DNA from: Bacillota bacterium
GTDB lineage: Bacteria; Bacillota; Clostridia; Acetivibrionales; DTU013
Direction of reading: 5' to 3'
Assembly: GCA_023435305.1 (NCBI GenBank)
Contig: JAEYRV010000020.1
Location: forward strand, 1-47,209
Length of the DNA: 47,209 nucleotides
Below are positions 23,739-31,413 of this stretch, in pieces. A model generated the notes under the pieces. The model saw only the letters and a program-made list of their open reading frames with translations, searched no databases and was not told where the DNA came from. The stretch's first letter is position 1; each line of letters opens with the position of its first letter. The translations under genes and the position numbers were made by a program.

Positions 23739-23983
23739 GGCTCGGGCCGCTAGCTCGGGTCGACGGCTCGAATCGTTGGCTCGGGTCGACGGCTCGAATC
23801 GCTGGCTCAGGTCGAAGGCTCGGGCCGCTGGCACAGGTCGACGGCTCGAATCGTTGGCTTGGCCCGCTGACTTGGCCCGCTGACATTGCTTGCCTGCGCG
23901 GGTCGACGGCTCGAACCGCTGGCTCGGGTCGACGGCTCGAATCGCTGGCTCGGGTCGCTGGCTCGCACCTGACGGCTCGTCAT
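23739..23983. repeat. 13-bp tandem repeat array, roughly 17 copies
   Basis: Alternating 13-bp units, GGCTCGGGTCGAC and GGCTCGAATCGCT, build a 26-bp higher-order repeat with variants such as GGCTTGGCCCGCT. The tract is clearly richer in GC than its surroundings. It fills the gap between pncB and yjbQ; no gene is visible in 23698-23998. Confidence 0.92.
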
Positions 23984-23998
23984 AGCTGCATTATCATT

Positions 23999-25435
23999 TC
24001 ATGAAAACTCATGCAGCAGCTTCTCCTTCATATCCCACAGCTTCTGTGAAAGGTCCACATAGTACTCATGAGGATTTTCGAAACGGGTTACCTCTTCCCA
24101 GAGCGTGTTTACCTGCTCACGGCAGTAATCCCTTATCTTATTGAGCTCCGGCGATTCATATATACACTTGCCCTTTTCAAACAGCTGTACCATGAGCTTT
24201 TTAGCGTAGAAGTCGGTCACAGTCTTCCTCTTCCAGGTAAACTCGGGATCGAATATTACATATGGCTTGCTGTCATCTATTACTTCATCATTAGTCGTCA
24301 GGACATCCGCTATGGCCTTTCCGCTCTCTCTGTCAAAAAGTCTCCAAACCTTCTTGAAACCGGGATTCGTTATCTTTCCGACATTCTCGCTGACCTTAAT
24401 CTTCGGAATGATCTGACCATCATCCTCTATTGCACTGAGTTTGTACACCCCGCCAAAAACAGGCTCTGATCTGGAAGTGATAAGTCTCTCTCCCACTCCA
24501 AAGGAATCCACTTTTGCTCCCTGTGTCAGTATATCTCTGATGATATATTCATCAAGTGAATTGGAGGCAACGATGGCACAGTCTTCAAAGCCTGCTTCAT
24601 CGAGCATTTTCCTGGCTTTGCGCGAAAGGTAGGTTATATCGCCGGAATCGATCCTGATGCCCTTTGGCCTGAAGCCCCTGGGAAGTACCTCTTCCTTAAA
24701 CGCCTTGATGGCATTGGGCACACCTGACTTCAGGACGCTGTATGTATCAACCAGCAACGTGCAGTTGTCCGGGTATATCCTTGCATATGCCTTGAAGGCA
24801 TCAAGCTCAGACGGGAACATCTGGACCCAGCTGTGGGCCATGGTTCCAAGCGCCGGGATCCCGTAATCGCGGTCGGCAATAGTGCAGGCTGTCCCTATGC
24901 ATCCTCCGATGTATGAAGCCCGGGCTCCGTTCACCGCGCCGTCATATCCCTGGGCCCTTCTCGAACCAAATTCCATAACGACCCGTCCCTGCGCCGCGGT
25001 CACTATCCTGTTGGCCTTTGTTGCGATAAGGCTCTGATGATTAATGGACAAAAGCAGCATTGTTTCTATGAACTGAGCTTCGATTACCGGACCTCTCACC
25101 GTTACGATGGGTTCATTGGGGAAAATAGGGGTCCCTTCAGGAATCGCCCATATGTCACATGTGAATTTAAAATTCCTCAGAAATTCCAGAAACTCCTCCG
25201 GGAACTGCTTCTTGCCTCTCAGATACTCTATATCTGCATCGTTAAACTTCAACTCTTTTATGTATTCAATAAACTGCTCGACTCCCGCCATTATGGCAAA
25301 ACCGCCGCTATCGGGCACCTTCCTGAAAAACATATCAAAATACGCTATTCTATCCTTGAGTCCGCTGTGCAGGTAACCATTGGCCATAGTAATTTCATAA
25401 AAATCGGCCAGCATCGTTAGATTCTTTCTTCCCAT
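23999..25435 (-). CDS. pncB: Nicotinate phosphoribosyltransferase
   Basis: A 478-residue enzyme that joins nicotinate to PRPP, giving nicotinate mononucleotide for NAD salvage. It begins MGRKNLTMLADFYEITMANGY, the usual start of the Gram-positive type. It shows FGSRRAQGYDGAVNGARASYIGG (residues ~155-178), GTMAHSWVQMFP with the active-site His, and IRIDSGDITYLSRKARK plus ASNSLDEYII in the phosphate-binding barrel. It follows the nicotinamidase-like gene in the same direction with 78 bp between them. A purine-rich site (TGGAGGTATAG) precedes the ATG. Confidence 0.96.
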   Translation of the reverse strand: MGRKNLTMLADFYEITMANGYLHSGLKDRIAYFDMFFRKVPDSGGFAIMAGVEQFIEYIKELKFNDADIEYLRGKKQFPEEFLEFLRNFKFTCDIWAIPEGTPIFPNEPIVTVRGPVIEAQFIETMLLLSINHQSLIATKANRIVTAAQGRVVMEFGSRRAQGYDGAVNGARASYIGGCIGTACTIADRDYGIPALGTMAHSWVQMFPSELDAFKAYARIYPDNCTLLVDTYSVLKSGVPNAIKAFKEEVLPRGFRPKGIRIDSGDITYLSRKARKMLDEAGFEDCAIVASNSLDEYIIRDILTQGAKVDSFGVGERLITSRSEPVFGGVYKLSAIEDDGQIIPKIKVSENVGKITNPGFKKVWRLFDRESGKAIADVLTTNDEVIDDSKPYVIFDPEFTWKRKTVTDFYAKKLMVQLFEKGKCIYESPELNKIRDYCREQVNTLWEEVTRFENPHEYYVDLSQKLWDMKEKLLHEFS

Positions 25436-25513
25436 TTTCTATACCTCCATTGTCATATAGTCCTATGTACAGTTATATATCTTTCTCACTTCTGCGCATT
25501 GCATCCGGCAACA

Positions 25514-26191
25514 TTATTCGATATCAATCGATTTAACCAGTTCCACCCCGTTGCCTGCCATGCTGAAAAGTGTGACTGCGTTCAGCAGGTCCGCATCGTG
25601 CTGACCCATATCAAAGGTATCAACAGCATTGACTGGCACGATTATCCTCGCCTGTTCATTCTTCATATTGAACCAGGCCTTGAGTGAAACAGCAAATTGC
25701 TGTATACAGATATCGGTGCAGTCTCCTGTGACTATGAAATTTCTGACATTGGCATTCTCCGACAGCCATTTACTGAATTCGTCCTCGAGGAACCCATTTG
25801 TGGAATTCTTGGGTATGAGCCTGTAACCGCCTGTCTGCCTGATTTCGTCCACGATCTCACATTCTGCGGTTCCAGCCATGCAGTGGACAGGGTAAGCGCC
25901 GAATTCAGGCGATTTATCCGTATGATTGTCTGCAAACGCCAGCTTCTTAATGCCCCTTTTACCACATTCGGCTGAAAGTCCGGTTATCACAGGCACCAGA
26001 GCCTCCATTCGCGGACTCATGAGTGCGCCCTCCCTGACAAAGCCATTGATCATATCAACAATCACAAGCGCTGTCCTGTCGGCAGGCAATTCGCCAAGAG
26101 ACAGTACCGGCAGCTTATCCAGCATATCATAAATCCCGCACAATGCAGCACTGCTCTTCTCCAGAAATAGCTTCCCATCCGGTAATTTCAT
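25514..26191 (-). CDS. Isochorismatase-family hydrolase, probable nicotinamidase
   Basis: A 225-residue cysteine hydrolase. The catalytic triad is visible: Asp46 in LVIVDMINGF, Lys128 in IPKNSTNGF, and Cys162 in TGDCTDICIQ. ADNHTDKSPEFGAYPVHCMAGT (~87-108) resembles the metal-binding and WPxHC segment of PncA-type nicotinamidases. With pncB directly downstream, deamidation of nicotinamide to nicotinate is the likely reaction. The start at 26191 has TGGAGG 7 nt upstream; seven further in-frame codons overlap the preceding GNAT gene. The GNAT-hydrolase-pncB order implies one salvage transcript. Confidence 0.88.
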   Translation of the reverse strand: MKLPDGKLFLEKSSAALCGIYDMLDKLPVLSLGELPADRTALVIVDMINGFVREGALMSPRMEALVPVITGLSAECGKRGIKKLAFADNHTDKSPEFGAYPVHCMAGTAECEIVDEIRQTGGYRLIPKNSTNGFLEDEFSKWLSENANVRNFIVTGDCTDICIQQFAVSLKAWFNMKNEQARIIVPVNAVDTFDMGQHDADLLNAVTLFSMAGNGVELVKSIDIE

Positions 26192-26204
26192 GTCGCACCT
26201 CCAT

Positions 26205-26726
26205 TCATACATCCATCAATACGTCTATTCTCATTTTGTAGTCGTCCATCACATAACCATCGCCGATGTCCGTCACAAGATCTTCAATTATTCTAAAGCC
26301 AAGCTTCTTATATATATTTACTGAACTGTTGTGCTTATTGACGAATAAAACGATGTGATCCATGCCGCCCTCACGAGCCAGGATACGCGTCTTTTCCAGT
26401 ATCAGCTTAGAGATACCGCGGCCCCTGCTATCCTTATGCAAATAAAGCTTGCTTAACAGCAGCGCCTTCCTGTCGCTTTCAGGCTTGACAGCAAAATAGC
26501 CGACAGGCTCCAAACCGTCATATACCATGAAATACCTATAACCATTGAAGCAAATATCTCTTAGTATGCTATCGGCATTCTGAAGTTTGGACAACATATA
26601 GTCGACCTGTTCAGAGCCTATAATGGGTGTATAGTGCTCTGTCCATATTACCCTTGCCAGTTTTTCAAGCTCCGCAGCTCTTTCAATATCATTTTGGTTT
26701 AATTCAACCATGCTGATTCCACTCAT
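26205..26726 (-). CDS. GNAT family N-acetyltransferase
   Basis: A 173-residue GNAT protein opening with ISMVELNQNDIERAAEL and a conserved WTEHYTPIIG segment. The acetyl-CoA loop is LSKLYLHKDSRGRGISKLILEKTRILA (R-G-R-G-I). VLFVNKHNSSVNIYKKLGFRIIED matches the N-x-x-a-x-x-x-Y-x-x-x-G-F signature of small-molecule or peptide acetyltransferases. AAGGAG 7 nt upstream supports the ATG at 26726. It sits 13 bp ahead of the nicotinamidase-like gene, in apparent operon. Its link to NAD salvage is unknown. Confidence 0.88.
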   Translation of the reverse strand: MSGISMVELNQNDIERAAELEKLARVIWTEHYTPIIGSEQVDYMLSKLQNADSILRDICFNGYRYFMVYDGLEPVGYFAVKPESDRKALLLSKLYLHKDSRGRGISKLILEKTRILAREGGMDHIVLFVNKHNSSVNIYKKLGFRIIEDLVTDIGDGYVMDDYKMRIDVLMDV

Positions 26727-26997
26727 AGCATGTCTCCTTACATCCTTACTCTGCTTCAAACAATCAATCTTTTTTGTATACTAGCACTTTAGCTCTGTAC
26801 AGTCAATGATTTAATAATAGCTGGCAAGAAGCCCTCACCTCTATACGGCGAGAGAGAATAACATCAATAGAATGGAGCGAAGGCCAATTTCCATCCATGA
26901 TAACAGACATATCCGGCACCTGATTTGGTAACAATATGACGGGGCAGCACGTAGCAGCTGACTCCATACGATGCACAATAGACCGAAGGTGATCACC

Positions 26998-28797
26998 ATG
27001 GACAAAAAAAGCAGCTCAAGAAGCATATTATCATGGTTACTATATAAGGCCGGGCCTAATTCTGCCGCTAGTTGGGGATTGCCTGCAGACAGCGGTGAGA
27101 GGAAATCTGTTGACGGTGAGAGGAAATCGGTTGACGGCGAGGGAAAATCTGTTGATGGTGATGGAAAATCTGTTGATGCTGACGGTGTCCGCAATACTGC
27201 AAGTAGCAGACATAAGAGATCCAGGCAGCCGGCCGGCAAAAAAGAAAAGGCATCCTTCGTGCTGGAGGAAAATCTTTCATATATGGAAGCTGCGTTCAAC
27301 CATCCGGATAACAAGGATCTGGTCATTCGAAGGTTTTGTATCGGGAATGGGGTGAATGCATTTCTATTTTATCTCGATGGCATGTCAGACCGCAGCACAA
27401 TCAATCTGTCCGTTCTGAGACCTCTCCTGGATAAAAGCAAATACAATGAGCTGAACGGTAAAAATCTGTTCGACTACGTATATGACAGTGTTATAGAAAC
27501 TCATCAGCTCGAAAAGGCAGACACACATGAGAAAGCAATAAATGATGTACTGACAGGCAACACGGCCATATGTATAGATGGTTATCCGAATTATATACTT
27601 TGTGAAACAAAGGGGTTTGACAAGCGCAATGTGGACAAGCCTCAGGTCGAGGGTGTGGTCAAGGGCCCCCAGGAGGCTTATAACGAAAATCTGAGGACTA
27701 ATATAACTCTTGTCCGGAGGATATTGAAGAACAAAAAGCTTACCACGGAGTTCATTAAGCTTGGAGAGCGAAATAATGAGCTGCTGGCAGTTCTCTATAT
27801 GAAGGACCTGACAGATCCGTCACTGGTGGCAGAGGTAAAGCGCAGGCTAAAGAGTCTGGATACGGACCTGATAATGGGCGATGGTGTACTGGAGCAGTTT
27901 ATAGAGGACAATCCCATGTCGATCTATCCATCGATCATATCAACGGAGAGACCTGACCGGACAGCCGCACATCTCACCGAAGGAAAGGTAGCCATATTGG
28001 CCGACGGCTCACCATTTTCGCTTATTGCCCCGGTGACGGTTTTTGATTTTCTCCACACTCCGGAGGACACCTCGCTGAAATGGCAGTATGGTACCTTTCT
28101 AAGGCTGGTGAGGCTTTTTGCTGTCTTTGTGGCCTCGCTGCTGCCGGGACTTTATGTTGCGCTCACCACCTTCCACAGGGAGATGATCCCTACAGATCTC
28201 CTGATTGCCATAGCCCAGGCAAAGGAAAACGTACCGTTTCCGACTCTGGTGGAGGTCATTCTCATGGAGCTTTCCTTTGAGCTGATACGCGAAGCCGGCA
28301 TCAGGATCCCGGGCATTATCGGAAATACGATAGGGATCATAGGCGCCCTTATTCTGGGGCAAGCCGCCGTCCAGGCTAATCTTGTGAGCCCGGTGCTCAT
28401 CATCATCGTCGCTTTCACAGGCCTGGGGAATTTTGCGATACCGGATTTCAGTCTGGCATTTGCCACAAGGATCATGCGGCTGCTTTACATTTTTTCAGGG
28501 GCATTTCTTGGATTCTTCGGAATTTCACTTGCTTTACTTATATTCCTTGCATTTGGCGTAAGCCAGAAATCATTTGGTGTGCCGTTTTTCAGCCAGCTTG
28601 CACCGAAAGCGCGAAAGAGTGCCGACCTGCTGATAAGGCTGCCTGTTTGGAAGCAGGAGCTGCGCCCCGATTATGTCAATCCCCTTGATGTAAGGCGGCA
28701 GCCAAAAATATCGAGAAAATGGATCCTATCAGACCGTTTCAGGGACGACGGAAGAGACGGCGGACAGGGAGGCGAAAAAGGAGGCGGACAGGAATGA
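26998..28797 (+). CDS. Spore germinant receptor subunit A (GerA family)
   Basis: A 599-residue GerAA-type receptor subunit, placed in the inner spore membrane, where it senses germinants with its B and C partners. The soluble N-terminal domain (~75-360) includes the family segments FVLEENLSYMEAAFNHPDNKDLVIRRF and DLIMGDGVLEQFIEDNPMSIYPSI. About five hydrophobic segments follow (~365-545), with PFPTLVEVILMELSFELIREAGIRIPG, the family's hallmark. Two additions make it longer than usual: a 7-residue repeat (GERKSVD) at residues ~33-60, and a Gly/Asp-rich tail (DDGRDGGQGGEKGGGQE). AAGGTG 6 nt upstream supports ATG 26998. It overlaps gerB by 4 nt. Confidence 0.95.
   Translation: MDKKSSSRSILSWLLYKAGPNSAASWGLPADSGERKSVDGERKSVDGEGKSVDGDGKSVDADGVRNTASSRHKRSRQPAGKKEKASFVLEENLSYMEAAFNHPDNKDLVIRRFCIGNGVNAFLFYLDGMSDRSTINLSVLRPLLDKSKYNELNGKNLFDYVYDSVIETHQLEKADTHEKAINDVLTGNTAICIDGYPNYILCETKGFDKRNVDKPQVEGVVKGPQEAYNENLRTNITLVRRILKNKKLTTEFIKLGERNNELLAVLYMKDLTDPSLVAEVKRRLKSLDTDLIMGDGVLEQFIEDNPMSIYPSIISTERPDRTAAHLTEGKVAILADGSPFSLIAPVTVFDFLHTPEDTSLKWQYGTFLRLVRLFAVFVASLLPGLYVALTTFHREMIPTDLLIAIAQAKENVPFPTLVEVILMELSFELIREAGIRIPGIIGNTIGIIGALILGQAAVQANLVSPVLIIIVAFTGLGNFAIPDFSLAFATRIMRLLYIFSGAFLGFFGISLALLIFLAFGVSQKSFGVPFFSQLAPKARKSADLLIRLPVWKQELRPDYVNPLDVRRQPKISRKWILSDRFRDDGRDGGQGGEKGGGQE
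27094..27177 (+). repeat. 21-bp in-frame tandem repeat in gerA
   Basis: Four 21-bp units encode GERKSVD, GERKSVD, GEGKSVD and GDGKSVD. The unit is a multiple of three, so copy-number change would keep the frame. It lies in the N-terminal cytoplasmic part before the conserved GerA domain. Confidence 0.93.
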
Positions 28798-29894
28798 ACA
28801 GCGAAGGTAAAATCGGGATGTTCGAGGCAATTTCATTTGTTTCGGTCATTACAATAAACAAAATATTCTTCACTAGCGTAGGAAGCATTATCATGCAGAC
28901 AGGTACTGCCGCCTGGTATACTACACTTATATCCTGTGCAGTCACACTTGTCGTATTTATGCTTGTATATCTGCTGCTGAAGCGCTTCCCCGGGAAAGAC
29001 CTGGCACAGATTTTTGAAAATGTTGCCGGCAGGTTCATCGGCAAGCTTCTTATACTCGTGATAAGCGCATATTGCATTTACAATGCCGGATCGACACTGC
29101 GCGAGTTTGTTGAAATGATAAAAGTATACAACCTGCCCTATACACCAACAAGCCTGATAATATCTCTATTTCTTGTCGCCTCGCTGCTGATATCCAGATT
29201 AGGCTTTCAGGCAATATCCAGACTCTGTGCGCTTTGCTTTATCCCTGCAATGGCAGGTCTGGCGTTTATACTTCTTCTGTCTGTCAACTCCTTCAACTTT
29301 GATCTGTTGAATCCGATCGGAGGCCATGGACTTCAGGCAACGCTTGTGTACGGCGCAAGCAGGAGCTCTGCGTATTCCGAATTTATACTCCTTGCCTTTA
29401 CAGCAAATGCACTCGATGGCCACAGAGATTTTAAAAAAGCTTCTCTGACAGGGATACTCGTATCTGGAGCCGTATTTTCGATAACTTTGCTTTGTTATTT
29501 GAGCATCTATGGCTATGCATCCGGCAGCGAAACCATCTCCGGTGTATTTGAATTGTCAAGGGCTATATACTTCAACAGGTACATACAGAGGCTCGAATCA
29601 ATTTTCATTTTCGTATGGGTGATCTCTTCTGTCCTGACAACTACCGCCTCCTATTATCTAAGTATACTGCTATATTGCAAAGCATTCAGGATAAAGGATC
29701 ACAAGCCCGTTCTGCTGCCATTTGCCATACTTGTCTACATAGTTGCAATGCTGCCGGAGAGCATGCAGGAAGTCACCCAGAAGAATATTATTTTTCTGAG
29801 GCTTTACAGCTTGTATATAATGTATCTGATCCCTGTCGCAATACTGTTTCTGGCATTTATTCTAAGAAAAAAGGGTGATAGAGCCAATGCCTGA
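28794..29894 (+). CDS. Spore germinant receptor subunit B (GerB family permease)
   Basis: A 366-residue integral membrane protein of the spore germination permease family (APC-like fold, about ten helices). It starts MNSEGKIGMFEAISFVSVITINKIFF. Conserved features include GSIIMQTGTAAWYTTLISCAVTLVVF, FPGKDLAQIFENVAGRF, and VGNLFLFSSYQLISR-like segments in the middle region (SRLGFQAISRLCALCF). It is thought to bind the germinant within the membrane and act with subunits A and C. ATG overlaps the gerA stop (ATGA), and AAAGGAGG lies upstream within gerA. It overlaps gerC by 8 nt. Confidence 0.94.
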   Translation: MNSEGKIGMFEAISFVSVITINKIFFTSVGSIIMQTGTAAWYTTLISCAVTLVVFMLVYLLLKRFPGKDLAQIFENVAGRFIGKLLILVISAYCIYNAGSTLREFVEMIKVYNLPYTPTSLIISLFLVASLLISRLGFQAISRLCALCFIPAMAGLAFILLLSVNSFNFDLLNPIGGHGLQATLVYGASRSSAYSEFILLAFTANALDGHRDFKKASLTGILVSGAVFSITLLCYLSIYGYASGSETISGVFELSRAIYFNRYIQRLESIFIFVWVISSVLTTTASYYLSILLYCKAFRIKDHKPVLLPFAILVYIVAMLPESMQEVTQKNIIFLRLYSLYIMYLIPVAILFLAFILRKKGDRANA

Positions 29895-31167
29895 AAGGAT
29901 AATCGCACTGCTCCTGACGACAGCAATACTGGCATTCTTTTTTTGCGGATGCTTCGATGCCCGGGAAATCGATGATGAGGTTTATGCCATTTCTGTTGGT
30001 GTTGATAAAGGTATCACAGAAAATCTGAGGCTTACGATCCAGTTTCCCACATACAAGGGGCCGGGCGGCTCGGACAGCTCTGGCGGCTCTTCTGGTGATG
30101 AAAACAGGAAAGCGCAGGGTGAAAGTATCGTCTACACAATAGAGGCACCCACGATGCTTGAAGGCATTGATATGTTAAGTACCAGTGTTTCAAGGCGCGT
30201 ATCTCTGATCCACACAAAATGGCTGATATTCTCGGAGGAATATGCCAGGGAGGGGATTGATAAATATATTGCCGGCCTTGAAAGATATAAGGAGACTCGT
30301 CCGAGCATGTCCGTTGTGGTAGTAAGGGGATCGGCAGAGGAATTTATTACAGAAAACAAATCGAATATCGGCGGCAGTCTGTCAAAGTCAATAGAACTGC
30401 TGCTGACCCAATCCAAATTCACTGGTGTTTTTCCAATGGTCAAATTCATGGATTTTCATACGGCCATGATATCTCCCTACAGGTGTCCGATAGCACTGTA
30501 TGGAGGAGTAAATGAGTTTGACTATGAGAACAGGGAAACAAAAACAAGCGGGCGGAAAGGTCTTATCCCAGGGAAGGTGCCCAAATCAGGCGTTGGAAAA
30601 AGAGAACTGGCCGGTGCTGCGGTATTCCACTCAGGCAGGATGATCGGCTATCTTGATGCATATGAGACTGCAGCATATCTGATGATAGCAGGCCAGTACA
30701 GAAGCGGCATGATGTCTGTCCCCGACAAAGATGCTCCTGATAAAAGAATCATTTTTGATGTCCACAAAAGCAGGCCTACCAGAATCAAAGCATATTTCAA
30801 GGATGGGAAGCCAGCCATAGATGTGACGATCCATCTGGAAGGCGAGCTTTATGCAATACAAAGTGATGTAAAGTACGAACAGCTGGAGCTCACGCATAAA
30901 CTGGAAAGTCAGATCAACGATTATCTGTTGGAGTCGATAAAGCATACGATAAATAAAACCCAGAAAGAGTATAAGGCTGACATTTTCGGTTTCGGCGAAA
31001 ATATGGCCGGGAACTTCTTTACCATTGAGGAGTGGGAGGCCTATGACTGGTTTTCCAAATACCCGGATGCAGTCATCAATCCATCCGTTGATTTAAAGCT
31101 CAGACGCACCGGAACGATATTCCAGAGCTACGATATAGTTAAAAGCATGGAGGGAGAAGAACATTGA
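29887..31167 (+). CDS. Spore germinant receptor subunit C (GerC family lipoprotein)
   Basis: A 426-residue Ger(x)C lipoprotein. The N-terminal signal (ERIIALLLTTAILAFFFCGCFDAREIDD) ends in a lipobox whose Cys precedes FDAREIDD, equal to the usual CWDxREI motif. The mature part has GVDKGITENLRLTIQFPTYKG, the VSRRVSLIHTKWLIFSEEYAREGI segment, and a C-terminal domain ending EEWEAYDWFSKYPDAVINPSVDLKLRRTG, typical of the family. It sits on the outer face of the inner spore membrane. ATG at 29887 is chosen over the GTG at 29875, which overlaps the AAGGG site. Its stop overlaps the next, small gene. Confidence 0.94.
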   Translation: MPERIIALLLTTAILAFFFCGCFDAREIDDEVYAISVGVDKGITENLRLTIQFPTYKGPGGSDSSGGSSGDENRKAQGESIVYTIEAPTMLEGIDMLSTSVSRRVSLIHTKWLIFSEEYAREGIDKYIAGLERYKETRPSMSVVVVRGSAEEFITENKSNIGGSLSKSIELLLTQSKFTGVFPMVKFMDFHTAMISPYRCPIALYGGVNEFDYENRETKTSGRKGLIPGKVPKSGVGKRELAGAAVFHSGRMIGYLDAYETAAYLMIAGQYRSGMMSVPDKDAPDKRIIFDVHKSRPTRIKAYFKDGKPAIDVTIHLEGELYAIQSDVKYEQLELTHKLESQINDYLLESIKHTINKTQKEYKADIFGFGENMAGNFFTIEEWEAYDWFSKYPDAVINPSVDLKLRRTGTIFQSYDIVKSMEGEEH

Positions 31168-31334
31168 CAGTAGCAGCAATTATGCTGTTTGTTACAGCAG
31201 CGGCAATCTATACCTTCAGTTATGGTGTTTATCTGGCTAAAAAAGAGAAGAATGCACTGGCAGCCTTCGGCACGATCCTTCTTTCCCTGATCGCGGTCAT
31301 CGCCCCGGCAACCATGCTGTTGCTGAAGTATTAA
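31164..31334 (+). CDS. Small two-helix membrane protein, possible germinant-receptor D subunit
   Basis: A 56-codon gene begins with TTG at 31164, overlapping the gerC stop (TTGA), with GGAGG 10 nt upstream inside gerC. The predicted peptide begins MTVAAIMLFVTAAAIYTFSY, has a short basic hairpin (LAKKEKNALA), and ends with a second hydrophobic helix (ILLSLIAVIAPATMLLL). Small two-transmembrane D proteins that modulate receptor function are known from some Bacillus ger operons (for example gerKD, gerUD). Position, size and topology match them, though the sequence similarity cannot be tested here. A strong hairpin follows. Confidence 0.75.
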   Translation: MTVAAIMLFVTAAAIYTFSYGVYLAKKEKNALAAFGTILLSLIAVIAPATMLLLKY

Positions 31335-31344
31335 ATAGCTTATA

Positions 31345-31400
31345 GAACATGAGGGTGACCGGTACGCATTCCGACTGCTTAACCGGTCATCCCCGTGTTC
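31345..31400. terminator. Long hairpin between convergent ger and ABC operons
   Basis: GAACATGAGGGTGACCGGT pairs imperfectly with ACCGGTCATCCCCGTGTTC (about 16 of 19 positions) around an 18-nt loop. No U-run is present on either side. It probably ends both converging transcripts. Confidence 0.6.
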
Positions 31401-31413
31401 GGTCTTCATCGTG

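Noticed and set aside
26760..26997. Search for a forespore (sigma-G) promoter upstream of gerA.
   Set aside because: CATACGA and CACAATA resemble a -10 box, but no matching -35 at the right distance is visible.
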